Part shown: positions 17,277 through 25,943 of the stretch, piece after piece
How the letters are laid out: each line of letters starts with the position of its first letter
Numbering within the stretch: position 1 is the first letter of the stretch
Origin: CAG-390 sp964522215
GTDB taxonomy: Bacteria > Bacillota > Clostridia > Oscillospirales > CAG-272
Length of the DNA: 64,000 bases
Assembly: GCA_964522215.1 (NCBI GenBank)
Contig: CAZFVR010000005.1
Span: forward strand, 29,128-93,127
Direction of reading: 5' to 3'
Program-made: the position numbers and the translations under genes
The notes under the pieces: model-generated
Told to the model about the DNA's origin: nothing
Database searches by the model: none
Seen by the model: only the letters and a program-made list of their open reading frames with translations

Positions 17277-19178
17277 ATGCAGACCACCAAGACTCCAAGG
17301 ACTCCAAAATTTTTGCAAGCGCACCTGCGTGAGTTTTTGCTTATGCTTATCGATGCGCTCACGGTCACCGCACTATACACCTTTTGCTTTTACATCAGCC
17401 GCGCATATTCATTCAACAAATTTGATTCCCCCCTGCGTGCATATATGCTCTACCTTGCAATAATACTGCCGATATACCTCCTGACGCTGTTTGCACTGGG
17501 TGTTTACCGCAGTCTTTGGAGCTATGCTCAGTCACGCGAGTATTTTATCTGCACGGTGGCATCAATGCTTGCGGGTTGCATTTACTTTTTGATAACAAGG
17601 CTCACACTGCAGCTTTATGTGATGCCGGGGTACTTTTATCTTTTAACGATGTGCACCATCGCCATAGCGCTCGTGACCGAGCGGCTGCTGTATCGCATCT
17701 GGCGTGACTACAGGATAGCACACAGCCGTCACACACAAAACGCAAAGCGCGTTTTGGTAGTAGGCTGCGGCGATGCCTGCCGCCTGCTGCTGAGCGAATT
17801 TGCCAGCCACCCCGAGTGCGGTATGACTCCCGTATGCGCCGTGGATAACGACCCGGCAAAGGTAGGCAAGTCGATAGGCGGCATAAACATTGAGGGCACC
17901 GATGCCGATATAGAGCCGCTTTGCAAAAAGCACCGCATCGATCTTATCATCATAGCCATACCCTCTGCCGACAACAGCCAGCGCGCTCATCTGCTTGACC
18001 GCTGTGCCTCTACCGGATGCGTGGTAAAGATGCTCCCGCGCCTGACCGATTTTAACAGTGACAGCACCACCTGTATCCAAAAGCTGCGCGACATCACACC
18101 GGAGGAGCTTTTGGGGCGCGACCCGGTAATGATAGACAACTGCCGCCTTTCTGCCTTTATAAAGGGGCGTTGCGTTATGGTGACCGGTGGCGGCGGCTCG
18201 ATAGGCTCGGAGCTTTGCCGTCAGATAGCCTCCTATGCGCCGAGCCGCTTGGTGATAGTTGACATTTACGAGAACAACGCCTACGATATACAGCAGGAGC
18301 TTTGCCGCCGCTATGGCGACACCCTCCCGCTTGAGGTGTACATAGCCTCGGTACGTGACTATGACCGCATGCTGGCGCTGATGCAGCGCACCCGCCCCTA
18401 TCTTGTTGTTCACGCGGCGGCGCACAAGCATGTGCCGCTGATGGAGACCTCCCCCGCCGAGGCGGTAAAAAACAATATCTTCGGTACATACAACACCGCC
18501 CGCGCCGCAATAGCCGCAAAGGTAGAACGCTTTGTTATGATATCCACCGACAAAGCAGTAAATCCCACAAATTTCATGGGCGCGACCAAGCGTGTGTGCG
18601 AGCTGATGATCGAGGCAATGAACGGCCGCGGCACGCTGTTCTCCGCCGTTCGCTTTGGCAATGTTTTGGGCTCCAACGGCTCGGTCATTCCGCTGTTTAA
18701 GAGGCAGATAGAGGAGGGCGGCCCTGTTACCGTGACCCATGAGGATATAATCCGCTATTTTATGACCATCCCGGAGGCGGTGGAGCTGGTGCTTGCCGCG
18801 GCATCGATGGCGCACGGCGGCGAGATCTTTGTGCTTGACATGGGCGAGCCGGTAAGGATCCTTGACCTTGCCAAAAAGATGATAAGCCTATCCGGCTTTG
18901 AGGTGGGGCGGGATATCAAGATAGAGATAACCGGTCTGCGCCCCGGCGAAAAGCTTTACGAGGAGCTGCTGATGCAGGAGGACGGTCTGGCCGACACAGA
19001 GAACGGCAAGATACACATAGGTCGCCCCGCAAAGGTGGCACTGGCGGCGATAGAGCCGACACTGCGTGAGCTTGAAGAGATAGCGCATGATAACAAGACC
19101 TCCCCCGAGGTGATAGCAAAAATGCTTGAGGAAAAGCTTTGCCTGCTCGTTCCCACCTTTAAGCACAACCGCGGCTAA
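17277..19178 (+). CDS. CapD/FlaA1-type UDP-sugar 4,6-dehydratase/epimerase, membrane form
   Basis: 633 residues from ATG 17277 behind AAGGAACGGAAG. Four N-terminal membrane helices come first, then a CoA-binding-like Rossmann segment (KRVLVVGCGDACRLL), then the extended SDR domain: NAD site VMVTGGGGSIGSELCRQI and ISTDKAVNPTNFMGATKR, in which Met replaces the Tyr of YxxxK as in FlaA1/PglF-type dehydratases. The length matches PglF/CapD/EpsC-like proteins. It probably makes a 4-keto-6-deoxy UDP-HexNAc for surface polysaccharide or protein glycosylation. It ends 3 nt before an assembly gap; the LCP ligase lies on the other side. Confidence 0.93.
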   Translation: MQTTKTPRTPKFLQAHLREFLLMLIDALTVTALYTFCFYISRAYSFNKFDSPLRAYMLYLAIILPIYLLTLFALGVYRSLWSYAQSREYFICTVASMLAGCIYFLITRLTLQLYVMPGYFYLLTMCTIAIALVTERLLYRIWRDYRIAHSRHTQNAKRVLVVGCGDACRLLLSEFASHPECGMTPVCAVDNDPAKVGKSIGGINIEGTDADIEPLCKKHRIDLIIIAIPSADNSQRAHLLDRCASTGCVVKMLPRLTDFNSDSTTCIQKLRDITPEELLGRDPVMIDNCRLSAFIKGRCVMVTGGGGSIGSELCRQIASYAPSRLVIVDIYENNAYDIQQELCRRYGDTLPLEVYIASVRDYDRMLALMQRTRPYLVVHAAAHKHVPLMETSPAEAVKNNIFGTYNTARAAIAAKVERFVMISTDKAVNPTNFMGATKRVCELMIEAMNGRGTLFSAVRFGNVLGSNGSVIPLFKRQIEEGGPVTVTHEDIIRYFMTIPEAVELVLAAASMAHGGEIFVLDMGEPVRILDLAKKMISLSGFEVGRDIKIEITGLRPGEKLYEELLMQEDGLADTENGKIHIGRPAKVALAAIEPTLRELEEIAHDNKTSPEVIAKMLEEKLCLLVPTFKHNRG

Positions 19179-19181
19179 GCC

Positions 19182-19281
19182 NNNNNNNNNNNNNNNNNNN
19201 NNNNNNNNNNNNNNNNNNNNNNNNNNNNNNNNNNNNNNNNNNNNNNNNNNNNNNNNNNNNNNNNNNNNNNNNNNNNNNNNN
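19182..19281. other. Assembly gap (100 N)
   Basis: Exactly 100 N, the customary placeholder. Both flanks carry the same 13 bases, CCGCGGCTAAGCC, so the contigs may simply overlap and the true gap may be zero or negative. Confidence 0.99.
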
Positions 19282-19343
19282 CCGCGGCTAAGCCCCCGTG
19301 ATCAAAAAAGCTCGATCACTCGATCAAAAGAAAGAAATATCAC

Positions 19344-20594
19344 ATGTCCGATAGTAAAAAAGAAACCAAAGAAAGCAAAGGCTCTCGCCGCAAGGCGGGC
19401 AGGAGCGGCGGCGCGCGCCGCGCTCTGCTGATAGCGGGAATAGTGCTACTGGCACTGCTGCTGTTGGTGCTGCTTGCCGCGGGAGTTATGTTCTTCCGTT
19501 ATTACGGAATGCTCAACACCAAGACAGACCCCGCCGATTCATCGATACAATATGACGACTCGGCCCTGCTGGGGCTTGATTCCACCCCGCCCACCGCGGC
19601 GGCGGATGACCCGGATAACCCCTATAACCCGGAAAATCCCAACAGCCCGCTCTACACCGGCCCGGCCGTAACACTGCCGCCCGAGACTCCTGCGGACAGC
19701 ACCAAAGCGCCGGACACCACCGAGCCGCAGTCACCCGCTGCGAGCACCCCTGCGGCGACCACACCCGCCACGCCCTCAACACAGCCCTCCCTCACCCCTG
19801 CCGCCGACATAGTTGCCGAAAAGGGGATAATAAACATTCTGCTGATCGGCGCGGACTATGAAACGCGCTACGGCAATTCGGATGCGATGATAGTGGTCTC
19901 GATAAACAATGTCGATCGCCGCATAACGCTCACATCCATCCTGCGCGACACTGCGGCATACTTCCCGGTGGTGCGCAACGGTGAGACCGAGATATGGCGG
20001 GATAAGATAAGCAACGCGCACGCATATGGCGGCCCGCAGCTGCTGATAGCGGCGATAGAGATGAACTTTGGCATTAAGATATCCAACTACGCCGAGGTAC
20101 ATTACGAGGAATTTTTAAAGGTATTTGATGCCATTGGCGGACTTGACATAGTAATGGATGCCGAGGAGGTAGAGGCCTTTAACTTTGAGTGCAGCGGGCG
20201 AAGGATACCGGAGGACAGCGCAGGCAAGCCCGTGCATTTGGATGCCGAGCAGGTGCTCTCCTACGTGCGCATGCGCCACCTCAGCGGCAGTGACTTTGGC
20301 AGAACAAAACGCCACCGCAATGTGCTGATAGCGGCGTTCAATAAAGCCAAAACATTCAGCATCGGCGAGATAGACGAGCTTTTGACTACCCTTTTGCCGA
20401 TAATAGAGACCGACCTCAGCATGGGCGATTGCCTCAGCTACGCCTCCGCGGCGGCATCCTACGCAAAATACAGTGTTGAGACCTTCCGCATCCCGCTTGA
20501 CGGCTATTATACCTACGAGGATAACGATATAGCCATTCGCGGCTCTAACATGACCTATACCATCAACGCATGGAAAAACCAAGTTGCGGGCTGA
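19344..20594 (+). CDS. LytR-CpsA-Psr (LCP) family glycopolymer ligase
   Basis: 416 residues: basic cytoplasmic tail, one membrane helix (LLIAGIVLLALLLLVLLAAG), a ~100-residue Pro/Thr/Ala-rich spacer, then the LCP catalytic domain. Family landmarks are NILLIGAD, SDAMIVVSIN, LTSILRDT, the RDKISNAHAYGGP segment and DAEQVLSYVRMRH. Conserved Arg and Asp residues that bind the polyprenyl pyrophosphate are present. LCP proteins attach teichoic acids, capsules or glycans to peptidoglycan, which agrees with the upstream sugar-nucleotide enzyme. The long spacer suggests reach through the wall. Confidence 0.93.
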   Translation: MSDSKKETKESKGSRRKAGRSGGARRALLIAGIVLLALLLLVLLAAGVMFFRYYGMLNTKTDPADSSIQYDDSALLGLDSTPPTAAADDPDNPYNPENPNSPLYTGPAVTLPPETPADSTKAPDTTEPQSPAASTPAATTPATPSTQPSLTPAADIVAEKGIINILLIGADYETRYGNSDAMIVVSINNVDRRITLTSILRDTAAYFPVVRNGETEIWRDKISNAHAYGGPQLLIAAIEMNFGIKISNYAEVHYEEFLKVFDAIGGLDIVMDAEEVEAFNFECSGRRIPEDSAGKPVHLDAEQVLSYVRMRHLSGSDFGRTKRHRNVLIAAFNKAKTFSIGEIDELLTTLLPIIETDLSMGDCLSYASAAASYAKYSVETFRIPLDGYYTYEDNDIAIRGSNMTYTINAWKNQVAG

Positions 20595-20612
20595 CAACAT
20601 TATAATTAACCT

Positions 20613-20646
20613 AAAGACAGCGGATCTGAAACCGCTGTCTTTTTTC
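20613..20646 (+). terminator. Terminator of the LCP gene
   Basis: AAGACAGCGG, loop ATCTGAAA, CCGCTGTCTT, then a T-run. Confidence 0.92.
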
Positions 20647-20681
20647 ATGTCGGATCGATTCGCTAATGTTGACTTAACATT

Positions 20682-20714
20682 AAAAGCCGAGCCGCGGCAG
20701 TGCCACGGCTCGGC
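20682..20714 (-). terminator. Terminator of the surface-protein operon
   Basis: On the minus strand GCCGAGCCG pairs with CGGCTCGGC and is followed by TTTTAATG, 23 nt after the stop of the first TGD protein. It converges with the LCP terminator. Confidence 0.8.
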
Positions 20715-20736
20715 GAAGTAATATTGTTATATCGAC

Positions 20737-21536
20737 TTATACCTCAAGTTTTCTTTTGCGGCGGCGAATGAATACAGTCATCGGAATCAAAGCCGAGACG
20801 ACCGCCCCCATAGCAAGCGTTATCACCGCAGTGTCGCTCTCGTCACCGGTGCTCGGAGCGGTTTCGTATTCGGCACCGGGGTAGATATTTGCAAAATTGC
20901 GCACGTAATCAAACACCTCTCCGCCGGATATGCGCCAACCGTCATCTGTATATACCAAATCGATACGTGTGTTTTCCAAAACCTTATCAGCCTCACACGC
21001 CCATTTGCTGCGTTCTGCAAAAGTGTACAACAGGTTTATATCACAGGTGACATGTGCCTTGTTGCCGTTAACTGTAATGTTTTTTATTGTTTTCAAAGAC
21101 CCGAACGTAATCAAATATAATTTATACAAATTTCCATCCGCATCCACACGCACTTGCTCTATATCCGGACCTCCGGTAACATGGAAATCCTCCACAATAC
21201 TGTTGACAAGATCATCTGTCATAACTTTGGAGAATCTGAGCTTTGTCTGCTCCATTATCTCGCTTGCAGTATATTGTTTTTCAAATATACCGTATACATA
21301 TGCTTTACCATCGATATAAGGAACACCATTGGAATCGGTTAAAAAAACCGTTACCTGCGGGCTTAGTTGCAATGAAGCAGTATCATACATGGTATTGTAA
21401 TATCCATGCACTCCGCGCCATAATGTCTCAAATTCTTTACTGTCAAGCTCCGGGCGTTCGTAGCCGCAGATGTTTGAACAACAAACAAAAGCAACAAGGA
21501 TAACACAACAAATATAAATGTTATATTTTTTTTCAT
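20737..21536 (-). pseudogene. TGD-anchored secreted protein, reading frame interrupted
   Basis: AAAGGAGG precedes ATG 21536, which opens a textbook signal peptide MKKNITFIFVVLSLLLLFVV then QTSAA. That frame runs out, while the body of the protein, homologous to the downstream-numbered paralogue (21661-22428), continues in another frame from about 21465 (RPELDSKEFETLW). One more base in the A8 tract at the start, or an indel near 21455-21475, would join the frames. The body ends in a sortase-type tail: APSTGDESD, a hydrophobic span, then RRRKRK. Either a pseudogene, a sequencing error, or a slippage-controlled gene. The protein would be wall-anchored; its function is unknown. Confidence 0.7.
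20755..20851 (-). repeat. 97-bp direct repeat, copy 1 (anchor region)
   Basis: Identical by eye to 21679-21775. It encodes the TGDESDTAVITLAMGAVV... sorting tail. Confidence 0.93.
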
Positions 21537-21547
21537 TTTGCCCTCCT

Positions 21548-21648
21548 TTAAGAAACACAAACATATGCTTTAATTGATCCGGCAGAATTCAAATCACTGC
21601 ATTTAACAAGATAGATTCCATAGCGGTTATTGAGATAGGAACAGTCGG
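21548..21648 (-). pseudogene. Remnant of C39-like gene (3' end only)
   Basis: About 100 bp encode DCSYLNNRYGIYLVKCSDL, then NSAGSIKAYVCVS and a stop, matching the C-terminus of the intact C39-like protein at 22442-23359 with few changes. It sits in the same place relative to the next TGD gene as the intact copy does. It is what remains of a tandem duplication of the gene pair. Confidence 0.85.
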
Positions 21649-21660
21649 TTGTAATCATTG

Positions 21661-22428
21661 TTACACCTCGAAACGGAGTTTGCGGCGGCGAATGAATACA
21701 GTCATCGGAATCAAAGCCGAGACGACCGCCCCCATAGCAAGCGTTATCACCGCAGTGTCGCTCTCGTCACCGGTGTAAGGCGATGTTTCCGCATAATTGC
21801 GAAGATAATCGAACACACTGCCGCCGGAGAATTTCCATTCGCCATCAATGCATTCCAATTCTATCGTATAAATTTGATAATCATTGTATTCTTGAGGTTC
21901 GTAGCCACTTTCAAATATAAACATTGATCTTTGCGCTATCTGTACTTTTGCTTGATTTTGAGTAACAGATATACTTTTTATACTATCTTTGTTGAGTAGA
22001 GAAGGAAGAATTAATGCCAGTTTGTACCACGTACCGTCTGCTCCTTGTCTTACGATCTCAACATCGGGACCACCGGAAACATGAAAGTCTTCCGCCATGC
22101 GATCAGCAAGATCAGCGGTCATTACTTTTTTGTAGGCATCAAGTGTTTTGTCATATATATCACCGAGATCCTTATCACCCAATATCATATATGTGTATTG
22201 CTTACCGCCTGCATACAGTTGACCTTTAGAATCGGATGCAAACGATACTTGCGGATATACGTACTGATGCTGGTTGACATCGTAAAAAATACTACAGTTT
22301 AAAAAATCATACCATAACTCTACAATTGTGTCCGCTTCAAGTTTCGAAACGCTTGACGCTGCGGATATCGAAATAATTGAAAGCAGCAAATATGCTAATA
22401 TACTAATGACTATAATGATTTTTTTCAT
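21661..22428 (-). CDS. TGD-anchored secreted protein (intact paralogue)
   Basis: 255 residues, RBS AAAGGAGG before ATG 22428. Signal peptide MKKIIIVISILAYLLLSIIS then AASS; a ~190-residue ectodomain with AEDFHVSGGPDVEIVRQGAD and SGGSVFDYLRNYAE, also found in the frameshifted paralogue; then SPYTGDESD, a hydrophobic stretch and RRRKLRFEV. The last part has the layout of a sortase sorting signal with P-x-T-G-D instead of LPxTG, as used by many gut Clostridia. No sortase gene is in the window. It lies 13 nt after the C39-like gene and is surely co-transcribed. Function unknown. Confidence 0.8.
   Translation of the reverse strand: MKKIIIVISILAYLLLSIISISAASSVSKLEADTIVELWYDFLNCSIFYDVNQHQYVYPQVSFASDSKGQLYAGGKQYTYMILGDKDLGDIYDKTLDAYKKVMTADLADRMAEDFHVSGGPDVEIVRQGADGTWYKLALILPSLLNKDSIKSISVTQNQAKVQIAQRSMFIFESGYEPQEYNDYQIYTIELECIDGEWKFSGGSVFDYLRNYAETSPYTGDESDTAVITLAMGAVVSALIPMTVFIRRRKLRFEV
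21679..21775 (-). repeat. 97-bp direct repeat, copy 2 (anchor region)
   Basis: Identical to 20755-20851 although the rest of the two genes is far more diverged. Confidence 0.93.
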
Positions 22429-22441
22429 GCTTTATCCTCCT

Positions 22442-23359
22442 TTAGTAGACTCCGACATAAGCTTTAATCGAATCGGATGAATCCAAATCACTGCATTTAA
22501 CAAGATAGATTCCATAGCGATTATTGAGATAGGAACAGTCGGCAAACAAAAGCATACCGGAAACCGAATCATATCCCAGAACGGTGATATAGTGACCACC
22601 GACATAATTACCGCCTATTGAAACGTACCTCGGAAATGTATATGTATTGACATGTGCAACGCAGGGATATCCGGCAACTATGCTGTTAATGGCATACGAG
22701 GTGGGTCTTTTGCTATCTTTGTATGTGTCTTTTTCTTCACTATTAAGCACATCGACTATCCAACCTCTAAGTCCACTATCACCAAACATTATCCTCGGTG
22801 CCAAAGTTTCCATATATGACATAATGCCGCCCGCAATATCGGGGTTGCCAAGCTTTTGCGCAAGCGCGGCATTGTTGAGCACAAGTGTGTTGTCGCTTGT
22901 TGTTGCGAGTGTCGTTGTCCCCGCCGCCGCTACCGTAATCTCACCCGACAGACCGTCCGTTACGGGGAACGGAAAGATATAGGTGGTCTTGCTGAGGTCT
23001 CGGTTTTGAAATACAACGGTGTAGACATCGCCCTCTTGCTCGTACAGGCGTTTTACATGCCCCTCGCGTTCGATATCCTCGGCTGTTATCACCGAGGGAA
23101 CGGTGGACATGTCAAGTACGGCATCCGCCATATCCTCGGGTGCAATATCCCCGGGGAGCTGCGGCAGTGTGAACGGTATCTCATCCGATACCGTCAAGTC
23201 TTGGGAAGAAACACCCAAATCGGCAATATCCGATGCTGCTGCGGGCAGGCAAAGCGCCGCCGCGTTTAGCATCAATGCAAGTGCCGAAAGCATTGAAAGC
23301 CACTTGAGCTTGCGTGTTTGCGGGTGTTTTCCGGGTGGTCGTGTTTCGTTGTCTTTCAT
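22442..23359 (-). CDS. Secreted C39-like peptidase-fold protein, catalytic Cys not found
   Basis: 305 residues from ATG 23359 (AAAGGAG upstream); signal peptide core LSALALMLNAAALCLPAAAS. The C-terminal half has the papain-like C39 family layout: YAINSIVAGYPCVAHVNT, then the His motif GGHYITVLGYD and the Asn/Asp region FADCSYLNNRYG. The usual catalytic Cys segment (CGPT-type) that should precede by ~80 residues is not present; around LNNAALAQKLGNPDIAGGIM there is no Cys. It may be inactive or a binding version. It sits between the LRR protein and its TGD partner, so the three are probably a surface unit. Confidence 0.75.
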   Translation of the reverse strand: MKDNETRPPGKHPQTRKLKWLSMLSALALMLNAAALCLPAAASDIADLGVSSQDLTVSDEIPFTLPQLPGDIAPEDMADAVLDMSTVPSVITAEDIEREGHVKRLYEQEGDVYTVVFQNRDLSKTTYIFPFPVTDGLSGEITVAAAGTTTLATTSDNTLVLNNAALAQKLGNPDIAGGIMSYMETLAPRIMFGDSGLRGWIVDVLNSEEKDTYKDSKRPTSYAINSIVAGYPCVAHVNTYTFPRYVSIGGNYVGGHYITVLGYDSVSGMLLFADCSYLNNRYGIYLVKCSDLDSSDSIKAYVGVY

Positions 23360-23442
23360 GGTATCTTCTCCTTTATTTTTTATTTTTTGCTCTCGCCGTC
23401 CGTCTGCCGCGGCGCGGGCGTTTTTGCTCTTACAGCCAAAAT

Positions 23443-25404
23443 TCACAGCAACGGTTCGGTAAGCAGTGATTCGGTCTTATTATCGTACCTTGTAAAGCGG
23501 TAGCTTATATAGTTCTTTTTATGGAACATATCTATCATATCGTAGTAACGCGCGTGTGTGCGCCAGCCCTGATCTACCGAGCCTTGACCGTATTTTACGA
23601 TCTTTGAGTTGGGGTATATCTCGCGCAGGCGATCCACCTTGGCATCCGATATGCTGCAAGCCTCTATCCACAGCCGCTCAAGCAACGGCAAGTCGGTCAG
23701 CGGCTCGATATCAAAGATATCATAATTGTAGGAGATATTAAGATCCACCAGCTCGCGGCACTCGGCAAGCGGAGACAGATCGGATATTTTATTTACAAAA
23801 AGCTCAAGATAGTGCAGGTGCTTTAGCTGTGCGAGCGGCGTGAGGTCGCGTATGCGGTTATCTGCCAGTATCAGCACGCGCAGCTCGGGCAGATATTCAC
23901 CTATGGGGGTAAGATCTGTTATTGCCTGATGACCGAGATCCAGCGCACGGAGCTTTGTGCAGTATTTAAGCACTTCGATATCCTCGCTCGTCAGCCGCAC
24001 ATGCGTATAATCGTAAATCAGAACGGAAAACGCCACCGCGTTGGTTTTAAGCGACCACTTGCCGAGGTGGATGAGCCACACTATCTCGGTATCGGTATAC
24101 TCGGAGCGCAGGGCGGCAAGGGCATCGTTATCCAGCCCGCAATCGCCCAGATCAAAGAGCTTTGGCGCACTCATGAGGGATATCGCCATACGCACGTCAT
24201 CGGTGGAGAACTCGCCTGCCCCCTCAAGCGAGACCTCGGCGGCATCGCGGGCAAAGCTTACGCCGCCAACGGTTATATCATATTCAAACACAATGGTGGG
24301 ATGCGCCCCAAAAAGATCGATAAGCTTGCGCGGCTCGGTCTTGCTTCCGCGCAGATCCACCGTCCGCAGGGTGGGCAGGAGAGAGAGCCGCTCCGAAAGA
24401 TCGGCGGGGAGCGCACGGCCGCTGAGGTCCAGCTCCTCGGCATCGTCACGCACCGGAACCCCGGATATCTCCACCGTGCCGACCACCTGAAAGCTTACCT
24501 GCGGGTATAGCCGCTCAAGCTCGCGCTTTATCTCGATGGGCAGTGTGCGATCCCCCTCAAGGGTGACGGTGCGGAGCGCGGCAAAGGGTCGCAAAAGCTC
24601 CGGCAGTTCATCGGTCAGCACGGCCGTGTCGGGGATTTCTATCCGCTCCACGTCCTCGCGCAGGGTCATGCCGAACAGCTCGTGGGTCGTTACGGCCTTG
24701 ATCTCCACCCCGGGGAAGCTGTGATGCAATGTGCGCCGCGCCTCCGCGCTGATGGGGTCACTCTCCGATAGTACTATCCGCCGCAGCCTTGGAAAATACG
24801 CAAGGTTGGCGGCAAGCTCTATCATATTTACCGGAGCGGCCGTTGTGAGGTCAAGCTCCTCGCTGTCCTCGCGAAAGCGGATGCCGCACACGCACCGAGT
24901 GACCGCCATATCAAATTCTATATTCGGGAACAGCATTGAGAGCGCATCGCGCTCCTCATGCGGCAACGGATATGCGGGGTCAAGCTCGACCCGGCGGCAC
25001 TGCGGCAGGTAGGCCAGTGCCTCGCGCAGCTCGCGCGTGTCGTCAATATCAAGACCGACAAGCTCGACCTCTGTGGCTTCGCTCGCCACTTTGCGGCCGT
25101 AGAGCATCACGTATGTATCAAAGCGCAGCTCGACACCGGGGAGCGCAGCACGCAGGGCATCTGCCTCGGTAACATCTACGCGGTATGTGCCGAGATCGGC
25201 AAATTTAAGCCGCGGAAAGCGCCGCAGTGCCTCCACAAGCTCGGCGGTACTGCCCACCTCATCCCCCAGCACGGCCGCACCGCGGGAGTTTATATCAAGA
25301 GTTTGACCGTAAAAATCTATCTTTGATGATGATTCCGTTACCACCTGCAAGGCAAAAAACAACACAAACACTGCTGCCACAAGCAAAAAACATCTCTTTT
25401 TCAT
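23443..25404 (-). CDS. Membrane-anchored leucine-rich repeat protein
   Basis: 653 residues from ATG 25404 (GAGGAG upstream). An N-terminal hydrophobic helix (CFLLVAAVFVLFFALQVV) serves as signal or anchor. The body has two repeat zones: residues ~40-420 hold six or seven ~60-residue degenerate units (for example VRDDAEELDLSGRALPADL), and ~450-620 hold classical LRRs (LDLGHQAITDLTPIGEYLP, LILADNRIRDLTPLAQLKHL). No catalytic domain is visible. It is the first gene of the surface operon and should mediate protein-protein contacts outside the cell. Confidence 0.88.
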   Translation of the reverse strand: MKKRCFLLVAAVFVLFFALQVVTESSSKIDFYGQTLDINSRGAAVLGDEVGSTAELVEALRRFPRLKFADLGTYRVDVTEADALRAALPGVELRFDTYVMLYGRKVASEATEVELVGLDIDDTRELREALAYLPQCRRVELDPAYPLPHEERDALSMLFPNIEFDMAVTRCVCGIRFREDSEELDLTTAAPVNMIELAANLAYFPRLRRIVLSESDPISAEARRTLHHSFPGVEIKAVTTHELFGMTLREDVERIEIPDTAVLTDELPELLRPFAALRTVTLEGDRTLPIEIKRELERLYPQVSFQVVGTVEISGVPVRDDAEELDLSGRALPADLSERLSLLPTLRTVDLRGSKTEPRKLIDLFGAHPTIVFEYDITVGGVSFARDAAEVSLEGAGEFSTDDVRMAISLMSAPKLFDLGDCGLDNDALAALRSEYTDTEIVWLIHLGKWSLKTNAVAFSVLIYDYTHVRLTSEDIEVLKYCTKLRALDLGHQAITDLTPIGEYLPELRVLILADNRIRDLTPLAQLKHLHYLELFVNKISDLSPLAECRELVDLNISYNYDIFDIEPLTDLPLLERLWIEACSISDAKVDRLREIYPNSKIVKYGQGSVDQGWRTHARYYDMIDMFHKKNYISYRFTRYDNKTESLLTEPLL

Positions 25405-25586
25405 TACGATCTCCTCTCCGCCGCCGCGCGACATGGATATAGCCGCTCTCCGAAAAAAATGGGTCGGGTGCTATTTTGAACTTACAAATGCGCGGTTCGG
25501 CGTCAATTAGCTTGAATGTCGCCCCGCGCTGCTGCCGACCGATCCCATCGGTGTATTATGACTAAATATTAGTTTATTGTATATTT

Positions 25587-25615
25587 AGTATACCATGCTT
25601 ATGCACAAATTGCAA
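25587..25615 (-). promoter_or_regulatory. Promoter of the LRR/C39/TGD operon
   Basis: Minus strand TTGCAA (25610-25615), 17-bp spacer, TATACT (25587-25592), about 180 bp before the LRR start. Confidence 0.7.
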
Positions 25616-25680
25616 TACCTTTTTTATCTTTATGAGCAAAAAATGTTATTTTTGCATGGGCGCACCGCGGTGCCGTGCCG

Positions 25681-25841
25681 AGGCGATGGATATCGCAGTT
25701 GTTTACCGCCGCAGGTAAAAGACGCGACTCTCGCCAAGCCCTCTCATGCGTGAGAAGCGACTCGGCGAATGAAATTCGCCGTTTTGCAAGCAAAAATATC
25801 GTTTTTGCGGGTTTTACGGTGATCTATGACGGATGAGGAGG
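25681..25841. repeat. Dispersed intergenic repeat, copy A
   Basis: Shares ACTCTCGCCAAGCC(C/T)TCTC-ATG(C/T)GTGAGAAG and the block GACGGATGAGGAGG with 63851-63911, and its left part with 63700-63790. A hairpin TTCTCA/TGAGAA forms its core. No coding function. Confidence 0.7.
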
Positions 25842-25886
25842 AGAAAACATAGCTTTCCGCCGCGCGGAGATCTTCCTTTCAAGCAA

Positions 25887-25920
25887 AAAGAACAGCAAGA
25901 CCATCGTCCTACTGTTCTTT
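25887..25920 (-). terminator. Terminator of typA
   Basis: Minus strand AAAGAACAG ... CTGTTCTTT followed by more T, 24 nt after the typA stop. Confidence 0.85.
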
Positions 25921-25943
25921 TATATTGATATTCTATTCGGTCA

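Noticed and set aside
20737..21564. 275-residue continuous frame starting MFVFLKGGQNE
   Set aside because: That start reads through the ribosome-binding site in the wrong frame; the RBS and signal peptide point to ATG 21536, so the gene is better described as frame-interrupted.
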